From: CBDCRK01 sp965220955 | GTDB taxonomy: Bacteria > Desulfobacterota > Binatia > Bin18 > CBDCRK01 | DNA length: 35,945 bases | Assembly: GCA_965220955.1 (NCBI GenBank) | Contig: CBDCRK010000043.1 | Location: forward strand, 1-35,945 | Reading direction: 5' to 3' | Shown here: positions 7,912 to 17,307 of the stretch, in pieces | Position numbering within the stretch: position 1 is the stretch's first letter | Layout: each line of letters opens with the position of its first letter | Notes under the pieces: model-generated | What the model saw: only the letters and a program-made list of their open reading frames with translations | What the model was told of the DNA's origin: nothing | Databases searched by the model: none | Made by a program: the position numbers and the translations under genes

Positions 7912-8445
7912 TTAGATCTGCTTTGGGAAATCACCCAAAATAGACCACGCCAACCCAAGGATGAACAATTGAACAATCCAGCCAATCACACAAACTCCTA
8001 CAGCGCGTAGGGTGCTCTCATAATCAAGGGCTTGCCGGACCGCAATCACCATGGCCACCAGCATCCAAATCGAGGAGGCAAGAAAAACAACTGCTGCCAA
8101 GCCCGGGATGACGCCTAATACTCGAATCAACCCAGGGGAGCTGGAAAAGCCGATGGTTCGCAACAACTCACCAAGGTCGGCTTTGGTCTGTGGTTCTGGG
8201 AGGAATCTTGTGCCAATGAAGTAAGTAAGGTAGGCCCAGATATACCACCCGATAAGGGCGGCAATCGTTGCCGGCAAAATCCTGCCAAGCCCACCCATGC
8301 CCATGCTTCCAATACCGGCTGCAATACTGGAGAGGACTACCACCCCCATGGCTTGACCCCATGCTTTCTTGTCAGCCTCAACCTCCTCATATAGGTCAAC
8401 ATCTAGCTTGGCAGCGCGAATCATACGATCGCTAAAAGCAGTCAT
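7912..8445 (-). CDS. Yip1-family integral membrane protein
   Basis: A 177-residue protein with a short cytoplasmic N-terminus (MTAFSDRMIRAAKLDVDLYEEVEADK) and about five hydrophobic segments: VVVLSSIAAGIGSMG, ILPATIAALIGWYIWAYLTYFIGT, LIRVLGVIPGLAAVVFLASSIWMLVAMVIAV and the C-terminal VGVCVIGWIVQLFILGLAWSIL. The layout and length are those of bacterial YIP1-domain proteins, whose role is poorly known. The start has a long AGGAGGAGAGG site. It is the first gene of an apparent two-gene unit with the beta-propeller protein, so the pair may form a membrane-anchored assembly; that is inference. Confidence 0.8.
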   Translation of the reverse strand: MTAFSDRMIRAAKLDVDLYEEVEADKKAWGQAMGVVVLSSIAAGIGSMGMGGLGRILPATIAALIGWYIWAYLTYFIGTRFLPEPQTKADLGELLRTIGFSSSPGLIRVLGVIPGLAAVVFLASSIWMLVAMVIAVRQALDYESTLRAVGVCVIGWIVQLFILGLAWSILGDFPKQI

Positions 8446-8674
8446 CCTCTCCTCCTACATGTGGAAAAATTGTTTTAATAACACAGGCCAATGATCCTCG
8501 GCAATGCCAAGGTCTCTCATAGTTAAGTCCTTGCATAGACCTTTCCATTAGCTGGTCATTGACAAGCAAGATCTACATAGCCCGCAAAAGAAACAACACC
8601 TAAGTAAAGATAAAAGACAGTGCGTTGGTTTGTCTCACTGTCGTCCCTATTCTGTTTGTGCTAGGGTTTTTGGC

Positions 8675-11600
8675 ATGCCTTCCTCAGCTGCGAACCTTGC
8701 GTCTGTCCTCTCTGCCAAGGTCCTTAAGCCCCTTCTGCCCGCACGAACCATTCTAGGAGAAAGGTGGGACGCGGCCCTGTATGCCATTGCCCAAGCGCCT
8801 GACCCGGCTTTAGCGGCGGCAAATCTCAGCCGCCTTCTATCCCACGGTATAGGTGAGGGAGTGGTGCCTGGCTCTACACAGCTACTTACCGATCTTCTTT
8901 TTATTCTGGGCGCAAGCCAGTTTCTCGCCACCGTTCTTCTCAGCCAAGAATCAGACTGGGAGCCAGCTTTTCTCACTAGCCGCCAGACCAAAGCGAAGAC
9001 TGTTGAAGCTCATCTTTCCTCTCTGCGTGCCCTACTTGGGGAGAACCCGGTGGAAGAAAATTTTCTACTTCAGCTTCGTATATATCGTAACCAGGAGTTT
9101 TTCCGCATTGGCACCAGAGACCTGCTCGGCTACACCTCAGTAGAGGAAACAACCTTGGAGCTGGCTACGCTTGCCGAGGCGGCCCTGCAGGTCACGTACG
9201 AGCAGGTCCGACAAGACCTCTGTCATGCCTATGGTGAGGTATGGACTGAGAGAGAAGGAAAGCGGCAGCCAGCAGGCTTTGTTGTTCTCGGTATGGGAAA
9301 GCTCGGTGGGCAAGAGCTCAACTTCAGCTCCGACATTGACCTTATATACCTCTATGAGCGAGATGGGGAAACGAGTAGCGGCGGGGAGAAAGGGGACCTC
9401 ACCTCCAGGGAATTTTTCACCCGTCTTGCCCAGGAAATCACTCATGCGCTGAGTGACTTAGCCTTTGTTGGGCGGGTTTTTCGTGTGGATCTACGCTTGC
9501 GGCCAGATGGGGCTAACGGGCCAGTGGTGAACTCTCTCCCTAATGCCCTCCTGTATTACGAGTCCCGGGGTCAGATGTGGGAACGTTCTGCGTTCATCAA
9601 AGCCCGGCCGGTGGCCGGTGAGAAAGATCTGGGAGAACTTTTCCTGGCGGAGATCGATCCCTTTATCTATCGCCGCTATCTTGACTTCACCACGGTTGAA
9701 GATATCAAGGAAATGAAGGCCCTTGTTCAGCGCTCCCTGCAGACCAAGCTGCCCAAGGGGATCAATGTTAAGCTCGGACGAGGAGGAATCCGGGAGATTG
9801 AGTTTTTTACCCAGGTGCTCCAGCTCATCCATGGCGGCAAAGACCCAGGGGTACGGGAGAAAAACACCCTAAAAGCACTCGACCGCCTGATTGAGGCAAG
9901 ATACACCTCTGCCTCCGAAGGCAAAGCTTTGCAGGATGCCTATCGCTTTTTGCGCACTGTGGAGCACCGCCTGCAGATCTATCAGGATGGGCAAACGCAC
10001 ACCCTGCCTACGGACGAAGATAGCATTGGCACTCTGGCCCGCCGCCTGCGCTACCACCTCCAGCAGGACCCAGGAAATGAGGTAAAGCAGTTCCAAGAGG
10101 ATTTATACCGCCATACTGCGGTAGTACAGGAGGCGTTCGCTCATCTCTTTTACACCCCACAGGAAGAAATCCGCAAGCAGTCAGATGAAGAATCAGAGGC
10201 ACTTCTCCGCGAGCTGGACTACGAGGAACGAACACTGGGGCGGCTACAGCAGCTCGGTTTCCACGACATTACCGAAAGCTACCAGCACCTGCGGCTGCTT
10301 CGCAACGGCCCACCCCACTCCCGTTCTTCCCCCAGACGGAAAAAAATTCTTTATACCCTGGCTCCGGCTCTGGTACATGAGATCTGTCATTCAGCTGATC
10401 CAGACCTGGCACTAAGCCATATGGCAGATTTTATAGCTACTATTGGCACACGCTCAAGTTTTCTTTCCCTCCTCCTGGAGAATCCTTCTACTCTGCGGGT
10501 GTTGGTGGGGCTGTTTGGCACTAGCGAATACCTCTCACGGTTCTTCCTCCGCCACCCGGAGCTGCTCGACAACCTGGTGCGGGTAGACTTGGTACAAATA
10601 GACAAGGACAAGGCGACTATGGCCGCAGAGTTAGGTTCTCGGCTTGCGGCCTCTTCTCTTTACGAAGAGCAGCTAGACATTTTGCGCTGCTATCGCAACG
10701 AAGAGTTTCTGCGTATTGGCGTCAACGATATCCACGGCCTTCTGGACTCTGCCGTGGTCAGCCGTCAGCTCTCTCACTTGGCCGAGGTCAGTCTGGAAGG
10801 TGCCTACCAAAATGCACTGGCAGCACTGCTTGCACAGTATCGGATGGACACCCCACCGGGGCACCTAGCCGTCATTGGCATGGGTAAGTTGGGAGCTGAG
10901 GAGCTCAACTATAACTCCGATCTTGACCTCATCTTTATCTATCAACCAGAGGAGGGACAGGCTGCCCATAGCCTGACCGCACATGAGTTTTTCACCAGGC
11001 TCGCCCAGCGTCTGATCACTACACTGCAAGTGCGGACCAAAGAGGGTTACGTCTATAAGATCGATACACGCCTGCGTCCTTCCGGTCGAGCCGGCTCTCT
11101 GGTCTCCTCGCTCGACGCTTTTATTAACTATCACCAAAGCAGCTCTCAGCTTTGGGAGCGCCAGGCACTCATTAAAGCCCGAGCCGTTGCCGGGGATACA
11201 ACCCTGGGCGCACAAGTGGATAAGATCATTGAGGAGTATGTTTACAATTCTTCCCTTACCTCGTCAGGAATAGCTGAGATCCACCGCCTGCGCATGCGCA
11301 TGGAGGAGGAGCTAGCACAGGAACACAAGGGGCATCTCAATATTAAAACTGGACGGGGAGGGATTGTCGACATCGAGTTCCTTACGCAAATGCTCCAACT
11401 CCGCCACGGGCACCGCCTTGCCCACCTACGCCAGCGCGGAACGCTACGCGCTCTGGAGGCCCTGCACACAAGCGGCATTGTGTCAACAACCGAGTTCACC
11501 CTTCTCAGCCAGGGGTACCATTTCTTGCGCACGCTTGAGAACCGGTTACGTATCGAACGCGATCAGCCAGTAGAGGCTCTGGTACGAGATGACAAGAAAC

Positions 11601-11743
11601 TTCTTGCCCTTGCCCGCCGTATGGGATACAGCGGGGGAAGTGTCACTCACCAGCTCCTACACGACTACGAGAGGCGCCGAGAGGAGATCCGGGGATGTTA
11701 CAGCCGCTGGTTTGGCAAGAAGAGACATAGTAAATCCCGTTGA
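8675..11743 (+). CDS. glnE: Bifunctional glutamine synthetase adenylyltransferase/adenylyl-removing enzyme
   Basis: Controls nitrogen assimilation by adding AMP to, or removing it from, glutamine synthetase. Two nucleotidyltransferase halves are visible. Counted from an alternative TTG at 8630, GMGKLGGQELNFSSDIDL is at 221-238 (Asp235/Asp237; N-terminal, adenylyl-removing half) and GMGKLGAEELNYNSDLDL is at 750-767 (Asp764/Asp766; C-terminal, adenylylating half). Each is followed by a LRPSGRAG/LRPDGANG-type strand and GRGGI-[RV]-[ED]-IEF. The likely start is ATG 8675 (1022 residues). The TTG at 8630 would add 15 residues with no clear ribosome-binding site. Slightly longer than the usual 950-1000. 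It stands alone: glnA and glnB are not nearby. Confidence 0.94.
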   Translation: MPSSAANLASVLSAKVLKPLLPARTILGERWDAALYAIAQAPDPALAAANLSRLLSHGIGEGVVPGSTQLLTDLLFILGASQFLATVLLSQESDWEPAFLTSRQTKAKTVEAHLSSLRALLGENPVEENFLLQLRIYRNQEFFRIGTRDLLGYTSVEETTLELATLAEAALQVTYEQVRQDLCHAYGEVWTEREGKRQPAGFVVLGMGKLGGQELNFSSDIDLIYLYERDGETSSGGEKGDLTSREFFTRLAQEITHALSDLAFVGRVFRVDLRLRPDGANGPVVNSLPNALLYYESRGQMWERSAFIKARPVAGEKDLGELFLAEIDPFIYRRYLDFTTVEDIKEMKALVQRSLQTKLPKGINVKLGRGGIREIEFFTQVLQLIHGGKDPGVREKNTLKALDRLIEARYTSASEGKALQDAYRFLRTVEHRLQIYQDGQTHTLPTDEDSIGTLARRLRYHLQQDPGNEVKQFQEDLYRHTAVVQEAFAHLFYTPQEEIRKQSDEESEALLRELDYEERTLGRLQQLGFHDITESYQHLRLLRNGPPHSRSSPRRKKILYTLAPALVHEICHSADPDLALSHMADFIATIGTRSSFLSLLLENPSTLRVLVGLFGTSEYLSRFFLRHPELLDNLVRVDLVQIDKDKATMAAELGSRLAASSLYEEQLDILRCYRNEEFLRIGVNDIHGLLDSAVVSRQLSHLAEVSLEGAYQNALAALLAQYRMDTPPGHLAVIGMGKLGAEELNYNSDLDLIFIYQPEEGQAAHSLTAHEFFTRLAQRLITTLQVRTKEGYVYKIDTRLRPSGRAGSLVSSLDAFINYHQSSSQLWERQALIKARAVAGDTTLGAQVDKIIEEYVYNSSLTSSGIAEIHRLRMRMEEELAQEHKGHLNIKTGRGGIVDIEFLTQMLQLRHGHRLAHLRQRGTLRALEALHTSGIVSTTEFTLLSQGYHFLRTLENRLRIERDQPVEALVRDDKKLLALARRMGYSGGSVTHQLLHDYERRREEIRGCYSRWFGKKRHSKSR

Positions 11744-11771
11744 CTTTCCATGTAGGTTCTGATTACGAAGA

Positions 11772-11796
11772 GGGTCCCCGAAGGGTCCCCGAAGGG
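11772..11796 (+). repeat. Tandem 11-bp repeat upstream of ilvE
   Basis: The unit GGGTCCCCGAA occurs twice (11772-11782 and 11783-11793) followed by GGG. It is the only notable structure in the 102 bp between glnE and ilvE. It is not a recognisable T-box or leader peptide; a replication-slippage duplication is enough to explain it. Confidence 0.75.
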
Positions 11797-11845
11797 CTTA
11801 TCACAAAAGGGTTCCTCAAAGGTCTCTGGCAAGGAGGAGAAAACA

Positions 11846-12763
11846 GTGAATAGTGACAAAATCTGGATGGACGGAGACTTTGTCCCCTGGGCCGAGGCAA
11901 ATGTTCACGTGCTTACCCACACCCTACACTACGGCGTGGGTGTGTTTGAGGGAATCCGTTGCTATGCCTGCAAGGATGGTCGCTCCGCTATCTTCCGCCT
12001 GCCCGAACACAATGAACGACTTTTTGACTCCGCTCACATCCTCGGTCTACAGATTCCATTTCCACCCGAGACAATAATCCGGGCGTGTATTGATACAGTG
12101 CGGGCCAATGAGCTCAAAGAATGTTACCTCCGTCCGATTGTGTTTGTTGGCGAAGGAGATCGAGGTCTACATGCCAGAACCAATCCCATCCGAGTAGCTA
12201 TTGCTGCTTGGCCATGGGGGGCCTATCTGGGAGAGGAAGGGCTGCAGCATGGTATTCGGGTAAAGACCTCTTCTTTTCAGCGCTTCAATGTCAACACCCT
12301 TATGACCAAGGCCAAGGCTGTGGGAACTTATCTTAACGCCATCTTGGCCGGCAAAGAGGTCTGGGATCTAGGCTATGATGAGGCCTTATTGCTTGACACC
12401 GATGGGTATGTGGCTGAAGGGCCAGGAGAAAATATCTTTGTAATTCGCAAAGGGATAGTGAAAACTCCACCTCTCTCCTCCTCAATTCTGCCCGGTATTA
12501 CCCGTGATACGGTTATTACTCTGCTGCGCGATAGTGGCTATCAGGTGCTTGAAGAGCGCGTCACCAGAGATGAGGTCTATATTTCTGATGAGGTTTTCTT
12601 CACCGGTACTGCCGCCGAGGTTACACCGATTCGTGAGGTGGATGATCGCAAGATTCGTGGCGTGGTCCCCGGCAAAGTGACCAAAACCCTGCAGCAGCGT
12701 TTTTCTGACATTGCCAAAGGGAAGGACAACAAATACCTCCACTGGCTCACCTTCGTTGAGTAG
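11846..12763 (+). CDS. ilvE: Branched-chain amino acid aminotransferase
   Basis: PLP-dependent class IV aminotransferase, 305 residues, catalysing the last step of Val, Leu and Ile synthesis (2-oxo acid plus glutamate). Family signatures include KIWMDGDFVPW (5-15), HTLHYGVGVFEGIR (25-38), the PLP-binding Lys157 in KAKAVGTYLNAIL (155-167), EALLLDTDGYVAEGPGENIF (179-198) and TRDEVYISDEVFFTGTAAEV. The start is GTG 11846 with a strong AAGGAGGAG at 11831-11839. The family also contains D-amino acid transaminases and ADC lyase, but the GEGD-RG-H and EGPGEN segments fit IlvE best. It is followed after 21 bp by the VWA gene. Confidence 0.92.
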   Translation: MNSDKIWMDGDFVPWAEANVHVLTHTLHYGVGVFEGIRCYACKDGRSAIFRLPEHNERLFDSAHILGLQIPFPPETIIRACIDTVRANELKECYLRPIVFVGEGDRGLHARTNPIRVAIAAWPWGAYLGEEGLQHGIRVKTSSFQRFNVNTLMTKAKAVGTYLNAILAGKEVWDLGYDEALLLDTDGYVAEGPGENIFVIRKGIVKTPPLSSSILPGITRDTVITLLRDSGYQVLEERVTRDEVYISDEVFFTGTAAEVTPIREVDDRKIRGVVPGKVTKTLQQRFSDIAKGKDNKYLHWLTFVE

Positions 12764-12784
12764 GCTTCCCCTCTACCTGTATCC

Positions 12785-15700
12785 ATGGCTTCCCTCCGCC
12801 ACCTCTGGTTTGACAGCCGCCATCTACTCGGTGATGAGAGCGGACGGCGGCTTCTTGCTAACCTTGACACCTTGGATCCAAAGGAGCGAGATGCAGTTCT
12901 CTCTATTGGCGATCGCCTTGCCCATATTTCCCTTACCCTGGCTCAGGCATACTGCCGCAGCGCGGTCAGCGCTTGGCGGACATTTGCTCCCCGCGCTTTT
13001 ACCCGCTGGGTGAGGGTTGGTGAAAGACTAGCTGCCACGGAGCCGGTTTCACGGGAAGGAGCAAGCGCCTATTTTGGTATTGACCCTCAGGCTCTCTCTC
13101 ACCTTGGCCTAGAGGTTGCCGAGGGATGGACGCATATTGGTAGAGAGGTCCTTTCTTCTTCACGCCGGCTTGGTACCCTTTTTCTCCAGACCACGGCTCC
13201 TCTTCTTCCCCACCTTACTGGACCTCCACTTACACTCCTACAAGAGTGGGCTACCCAGGGACTCAAGCTCCTCGGAGTAAAAGGATGGAAGGGGGAATTT
13301 CTTGCGGTCTCCTATTTTGAGGCGGCCGCGGTCGCGCTCCCAGTGTTGAGCTACGAAGAGTTTGGCCAGTGGGCCCGCCTGGGGGGGGCTGTGCAGGAGT
13401 CAGGCCCGTGGACATTTTTTTCTACTCTTCCCCCTGGCTTTGCTGGCCTTCCTATTGCTGAGCGTCTTTCTCTCCTACGCACGGCTCAGGATGCGGCTGC
13501 CCTCTCTCCACAGGCGGCAGAAGACCTGTACCGGCATCTACCTCAGGTACTGAGCCGCCTGACTTCATCGCTTCAGCCCTTGTTGCTTAGGTGCCTGGCG
13601 CCTGTGGCTAGGATTGATCCAGTGTCTCTCCCTCCTCTTCTTCCCCACTTGGTCCCGACTATCAAAGGGATCCCTGCTTCTGAGCAGGAAGGGTTGTTCA
13701 ACCGTATTGAGCAGCTAGCCGAAGCTTTCCCTACCGGTGTTCCACCACTTCTACGCTCACTCAACAGAGCCTACGAGGAGGCGGGAAAAGAGAAGATTGC
13801 CATGTGGCTAGAAAAGGGGGAGGAAATTGCCCAGGACAACCCCCATGCCGGCGTGGCGTTCTTTGCCCTAGAGTCAAGCACCAGTCTCAAGGTATTGCGC
13901 CACGCCTCTCCAGGTGTGGATCTGGAAGAGGTGGGAGAACTTCTGCGCAAATACATCCACATGCTCTCCGGCACTTCGGCGGGAATCCAGAAAACCGACC
14001 GACTCTTATTCCCTCCCCCGCTTGAGATTAACCCTACTTCCTCAGGTGAGCTCCCCCTCCCCGCTCGCGTGGATCTCTTTCCTACATATGAGGAGAACTT
14101 CCGTCTTTATCGGATCCTGGCTGCGCATCAGGCGGGCCGGCGCGAGTTTGGTACATACGATTTTTCCCTGGCCAAGCTTTGGCCCTTGCTACCGGACGCA
14201 GTGCAGAAGCTAGCAGACCCTTCAATTAGGCCCAGCGCAGGTCCTTCGACCGAGCTCAGGATAAGTCCTTCGACTGAGCTCAGGACAGGCCTTGAAGGTG
14301 AGCTTTCTGGTGGCTTGGAAGACTACTTCAGTCTGTTTCCCCACCCGGAGATTATCGAGGTCCTATTCCTCTTTATCGAGGCAAAGCGCATATCAGCTAG
14401 GCTGAGTAAAGCATACCGTGGACTTGAAAACGACCTCGCCTGGATAGCAACGCTATCGCTCCCCCATCTCCTCCCCCCTGCCTTTGTCTCTCTCCTTTCC
14501 TCCCTCTCTCTCCGGTCCCGATCAAACGTTGACACTACGGTGTACGATTCCGTGCTGCAGGCCACGGAATTCTACCTGCGCTTTCTTTCTATCCTCTCTT
14601 CAGCCCGGTCTACCCGCGAGGGTTCTTTCCCCGCCTTACTCATGGACAAAGCCACAGGAGACGCCCTCTTAGACCCCGAACCTGATGATAACGAACCTCC
14701 GGGTGACCTTCCAGAGCTGCCCAAGCTTGAACTCAACCCCGAGACAGACGAGGAGCAAGGGGGCTCACCGCTCTCACCCGAGGAACTTAAGGCATTGATT
14801 GAGGCTGGGGTAGATCTACAGATCCGTCAAGGCAAAGGGGAAGACCTCGCTTCCCAGGGGCTCTACATTAGCGACCTCCTTGGCAAGCTGCCCAGTGGCA
14901 AGAAAGATAAGGAGGTGTCTGCACCTGCAGAAGAGGGTAGCGGCAAAGGGGCTCACCGCCCTGAACGGGACGAGGCGCTGTTCTTTTTTTATAACGAATG
15001 GGATTACCTCATTGCCGACTATCGCCCGCGTTGGTGCCGTCTGCGAGAAATCACTCCTACCGGTGACTCCGGTGAGTTTTTTAACAAGACACTGAGTGCC
15101 TATGTTCATCTCATGCCAACAGTGAAACACGAATTCCAGCGCATTCGACCGGAGATGTACCGGGTAATCAGAGGGCTGGAGGACGGTGAGGATTTTGACC
15201 TCAACGCTACGGTCACCGCCGCGGTTGATATCCGCGCACGCATTACCCCCTCTTCCAAGCTGTACACGGCCCGCCGGCAAACCGAACGGGATGTTGCCGC
15301 ATTGTTTCTTTTAGACATGAGCGCTTCCACAGATGAGCCGCTGGAGCCGCAAAAGCAGGAATTGACCGATGACGATACCGATGACTGGCTGAGTCTGTGG
15401 AAGAAGCGGCCGATGTCAACACAGCCCAAGCCCAGACGTATCATCGACGTTACTAAAGAGGCCCTGGTTATTATGTCCGAGGCGCTGGAAGAGATCGGTG
15501 ACACTTATGCCATCTACGGCTTTTCCGGCCATGGTCGGGACAATGTGGAGTTCTACCATGTCAAATCTTTCTCCGAGGGCCTCTCTCCCGCAGTTAAGGG
15601 TCGCATTGGTGCTATCGAGCCCAAACGTAGTACTCGCATGGGGGCCGCGCTCCGTCATGCCGTAGAGAAGATGAAGGATCTCTCCTGCCGGGTCAAACTC

Positions 15701-15973
15701 CTCGTTCTGCTCAGCGATGGCTTTCCCCAGGACGTTGACTATGGCAGCGACCGACGCTCCATTACCCATGGCCTCCGCGACACCATGATAGCCCTAAAGG
15801 AGACGGAGAGAGAAGGGATTCTCCCCTTCTGTCTCACTGTAGACAAAGCCGGCCATGATTATCTTAGAGAGATGTGCCAGCCTTCCCGCTACCTGGTAAT
15901 TGAAGACATTGCTTCACTGCCCAGCGAGCTACCCAAAATCTATCAGCGCTACATCCGCCCGCACGACCGGTAA
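12785..15973 (+). CDS. VWA-domain protein, NorD-like
   Basis: A large cytoplasmic protein of 1062 residues. The first 500 or so residues are helical and low in recognisable motifs. An acidic linker lies around 640-680. The C-terminal third carries a von Willebrand factor A domain with a MIDAS motif DMSAS (Asp844, Ser846, Ser848) and a later LVLLSDGFPQDVDYG segment. This architecture matches NorD/CbbO-type proteins, which assist MoxR-family AAA ATPases (NorQ, CbbQ) in activating or assembling metalloenzymes. No MoxR gene, and no nitric-oxide reductase or RuBisCO gene, is in the window, so its target is unknown. A 16-residue repeat-derived segment (487-502) interrupts it in frame. The ATG at 12785 has only a weak ribosome-binding site, so translation may be coupled to ilvE 21 bp upstream. 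Confidence 0.85.
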   Translation: MASLRHLWFDSRHLLGDESGRRLLANLDTLDPKERDAVLSIGDRLAHISLTLAQAYCRSAVSAWRTFAPRAFTRWVRVGERLAATEPVSREGASAYFGIDPQALSHLGLEVAEGWTHIGREVLSSSRRLGTLFLQTTAPLLPHLTGPPLTLLQEWATQGLKLLGVKGWKGEFLAVSYFEAAAVALPVLSYEEFGQWARLGGAVQESGPWTFFSTLPPGFAGLPIAERLSLLRTAQDAAALSPQAAEDLYRHLPQVLSRLTSSLQPLLLRCLAPVARIDPVSLPPLLPHLVPTIKGIPASEQEGLFNRIEQLAEAFPTGVPPLLRSLNRAYEEAGKEKIAMWLEKGEEIAQDNPHAGVAFFALESSTSLKVLRHASPGVDLEEVGELLRKYIHMLSGTSAGIQKTDRLLFPPPLEINPTSSGELPLPARVDLFPTYEENFRLYRILAAHQAGRREFGTYDFSLAKLWPLLPDAVQKLADPSIRPSAGPSTELRISPSTELRTGLEGELSGGLEDYFSLFPHPEIIEVLFLFIEAKRISARLSKAYRGLENDLAWIATLSLPHLLPPAFVSLLSSLSLRSRSNVDTTVYDSVLQATEFYLRFLSILSSARSTREGSFPALLMDKATGDALLDPEPDDNEPPGDLPELPKLELNPETDEEQGGSPLSPEELKALIEAGVDLQIRQGKGEDLASQGLYISDLLGKLPSGKKDKEVSAPAEEGSGKGAHRPERDEALFFFYNEWDYLIADYRPRWCRLREITPTGDSGEFFNKTLSAYVHLMPTVKHEFQRIRPEMYRVIRGLEDGEDFDLNATVTAAVDIRARITPSSKLYTARRQTERDVAALFLLDMSASTDEPLEPQKQELTDDDTDDWLSLWKKRPMSTQPKPRRIIDVTKEALVIMSEALEEIGDTYAIYGFSGHGRDNVEFYHVKSFSEGLSPAVKGRIGAIEPKRSTRMGAALRHAVEKMKDLSCRVKLLVLLSDGFPQDVDYGSDRRSITHGLRDTMIALKETEREGILPFCLTVDKAGHDYLREMCQPSRYLVIEDIASLPSELPKIYQRYIRPHDR
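14243..14285 (+). repeat. Two tandem copies of a 24-bp dispersed repeat inside the VWA gene
   Basis: CCTTCGACYGAGCTCAGGA occurs at 14243-14261 and 14267-14285, 24 bp apart, so the insert keeps the frame and is translated as PSTELRIS-PSTELRTG (residues 487-502). Related cores occur between genes at 3843-3943. It lies in a linker of the VWA protein where extra residues would be tolerated. Confidence 0.8.
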
Positions 15974-16114
15974 AATACATCGCGGTAAATGTCATTACCT
16001 TGACCGGCGAGAGTTTGCCTCCACCCCAGGAATGGGGTAATGGAAAGAGAGAAACAAAGGGAGGGAGGGGGGATTTTCATCTTAGAATCACCTATTGCCT
16101 TCAAGGAGGAACGG

Positions 16115-17272
16115 ATGCCACAGTCATCAAAACCCGAGCCATTTGTTATTCACGTAGACGAAGAAGTGCTAAGCGATTTGCAAGAGCGCTTAGCCCGCAT
16201 TCGCTGGCCAGGAGAAATCCCTGATTCTGCTTGGGACTATGGGACCAACCTTGCTTACGCAAAAGAACTGGTCGAATACTGGCGAACCAAGTACGACTGG
16301 CGGGCTCAGGAGCGGGTGCTTAACGAGTTCCATCACTATCGCGCGACTGTTGAGGGGACCGGCATTCATTTTATCCATGAGCCGGGGAAAGGGCCCAAGC
16401 CCCTACCCCTTATGATTATCCACGGCTGGCCAGGGTCGTTTTGCGAATTCACCAAAATCATTCGTCCTCTGACCGACCCGGCAAGTTTTGGCGGGGATCC
16501 AGCCGATGCCTTTGATATTGTTGTTCCCTCGCTCCCCGGTTATGGCTTTTCCGATCCTCCCCAAGAGCGAGCAGTGAATGTTCAGAGAATGGCTGATCTG
16601 TTTGCCCATCTGATGACCGACATTCTGGGCTATTCTCGTTATGGTGCTCAAGGAGGAGATTGGGGATCGCTGGTTACTTCACGCCTGGGCTTTGCTTTCC
16701 CCGCAAACCTAATTGGCATCCACCTTAATATGGTGGGCGCCGCTCCCCATCCAGAAAACCGCCAGAACCTCTCTACGGCCGAACAGAACTGGCTAAAAGA
16801 CATGGACCGTTGGCGTCAGGAGGAAACCGGATACCAGTCGATTCAGGGAACCAAACCACAAACCCTGGCCTATGGCCTCAACGATTCGCCCGCGGGTCTG
16901 GCTAGTTGGATTGTGGAGAAATTCCGTACCTGGAGTGACTGCAACGGTGATGTAGAGCAGTCTTATACCAAGGATGAGCTTTTAACCAACGTTATGATCT
17001 ACTGGGTGACCGGAACCATTAACTCTGCCTGCCGTCTTTACTATGAGATGCGTCATCATCCGTGGCGGCTAGACAAGGACGAACGCATTACCGTACCCAC
17101 AGGAATAGCCTCTTTTCCCCAGGAATTGGCCAGGCCGCCCAGGGAATGGGCAGAGCGAGTGTACAATGTCCAGCGCTGGACCGATATGCCCAGGGGCGGG
17201 CACTTTGCGGCCATGGAAGAGCCCAAACTGATTGTTGAGGATATCCGCGCCTTCTTCCGCGGGCTGAGATAG
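16115..17272 (+). CDS. Epoxide hydrolase (EHN-type, microsomal-like)
   Basis: A 385-residue alpha/beta-hydrolase with the N-terminal EHN domain typical of epoxide hydrolases (PFVIHVDEEVLSDLQERLARIRWP, 9-32). The oxyanion segment HGWPGSF is at 103-109, the nucleophile Asp182 is in GAQGGDWGS, and the catalytic His363 is in GGHFAAMEEP. An Asp nucleophile, rather than Ser, supports hydrolysis of an epoxide to a diol. ATG 16115 is chosen because AAGGAGGA lies 4 nt upstream; a reading from 16040 would add 25 low-complexity residues. Juvenile-hormone epoxide hydrolases and haloalkane dehalogenase-like enzymes share the fold. It is 35 bp upstream of the metallo-hydrolase gene in the same direction. 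Confidence 0.9.
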   Translation: MPQSSKPEPFVIHVDEEVLSDLQERLARIRWPGEIPDSAWDYGTNLAYAKELVEYWRTKYDWRAQERVLNEFHHYRATVEGTGIHFIHEPGKGPKPLPLMIIHGWPGSFCEFTKIIRPLTDPASFGGDPADAFDIVVPSLPGYGFSDPPQERAVNVQRMADLFAHLMTDILGYSRYGAQGGDWGSLVTSRLGFAFPANLIGIHLNMVGAAPHPENRQNLSTAEQNWLKDMDRWRQEETGYQSIQGTKPQTLAYGLNDSPAGLASWIVEKFRTWSDCNGDVEQSYTKDELLTNVMIYWVTGTINSACRLYYEMRHHPWRLDKDERITVPTGIASFPQELARPPREWAERVYNVQRWTDMPRGGHFAAMEEPKLIVEDIRAFFRGLR

Positions 17273-17307
17273 GAAGGCTGAATAACATGTCTTTAAGGAA
17301 GCAGCCT

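Noticed and set aside
11744..11845. T-box or attenuator leader before ilvE
   Set aside because: No T-box core sequence, no Ile/Val/Leu-rich leader peptide and no terminator hairpin with a T-run; only an 11-bp tandem repeat.
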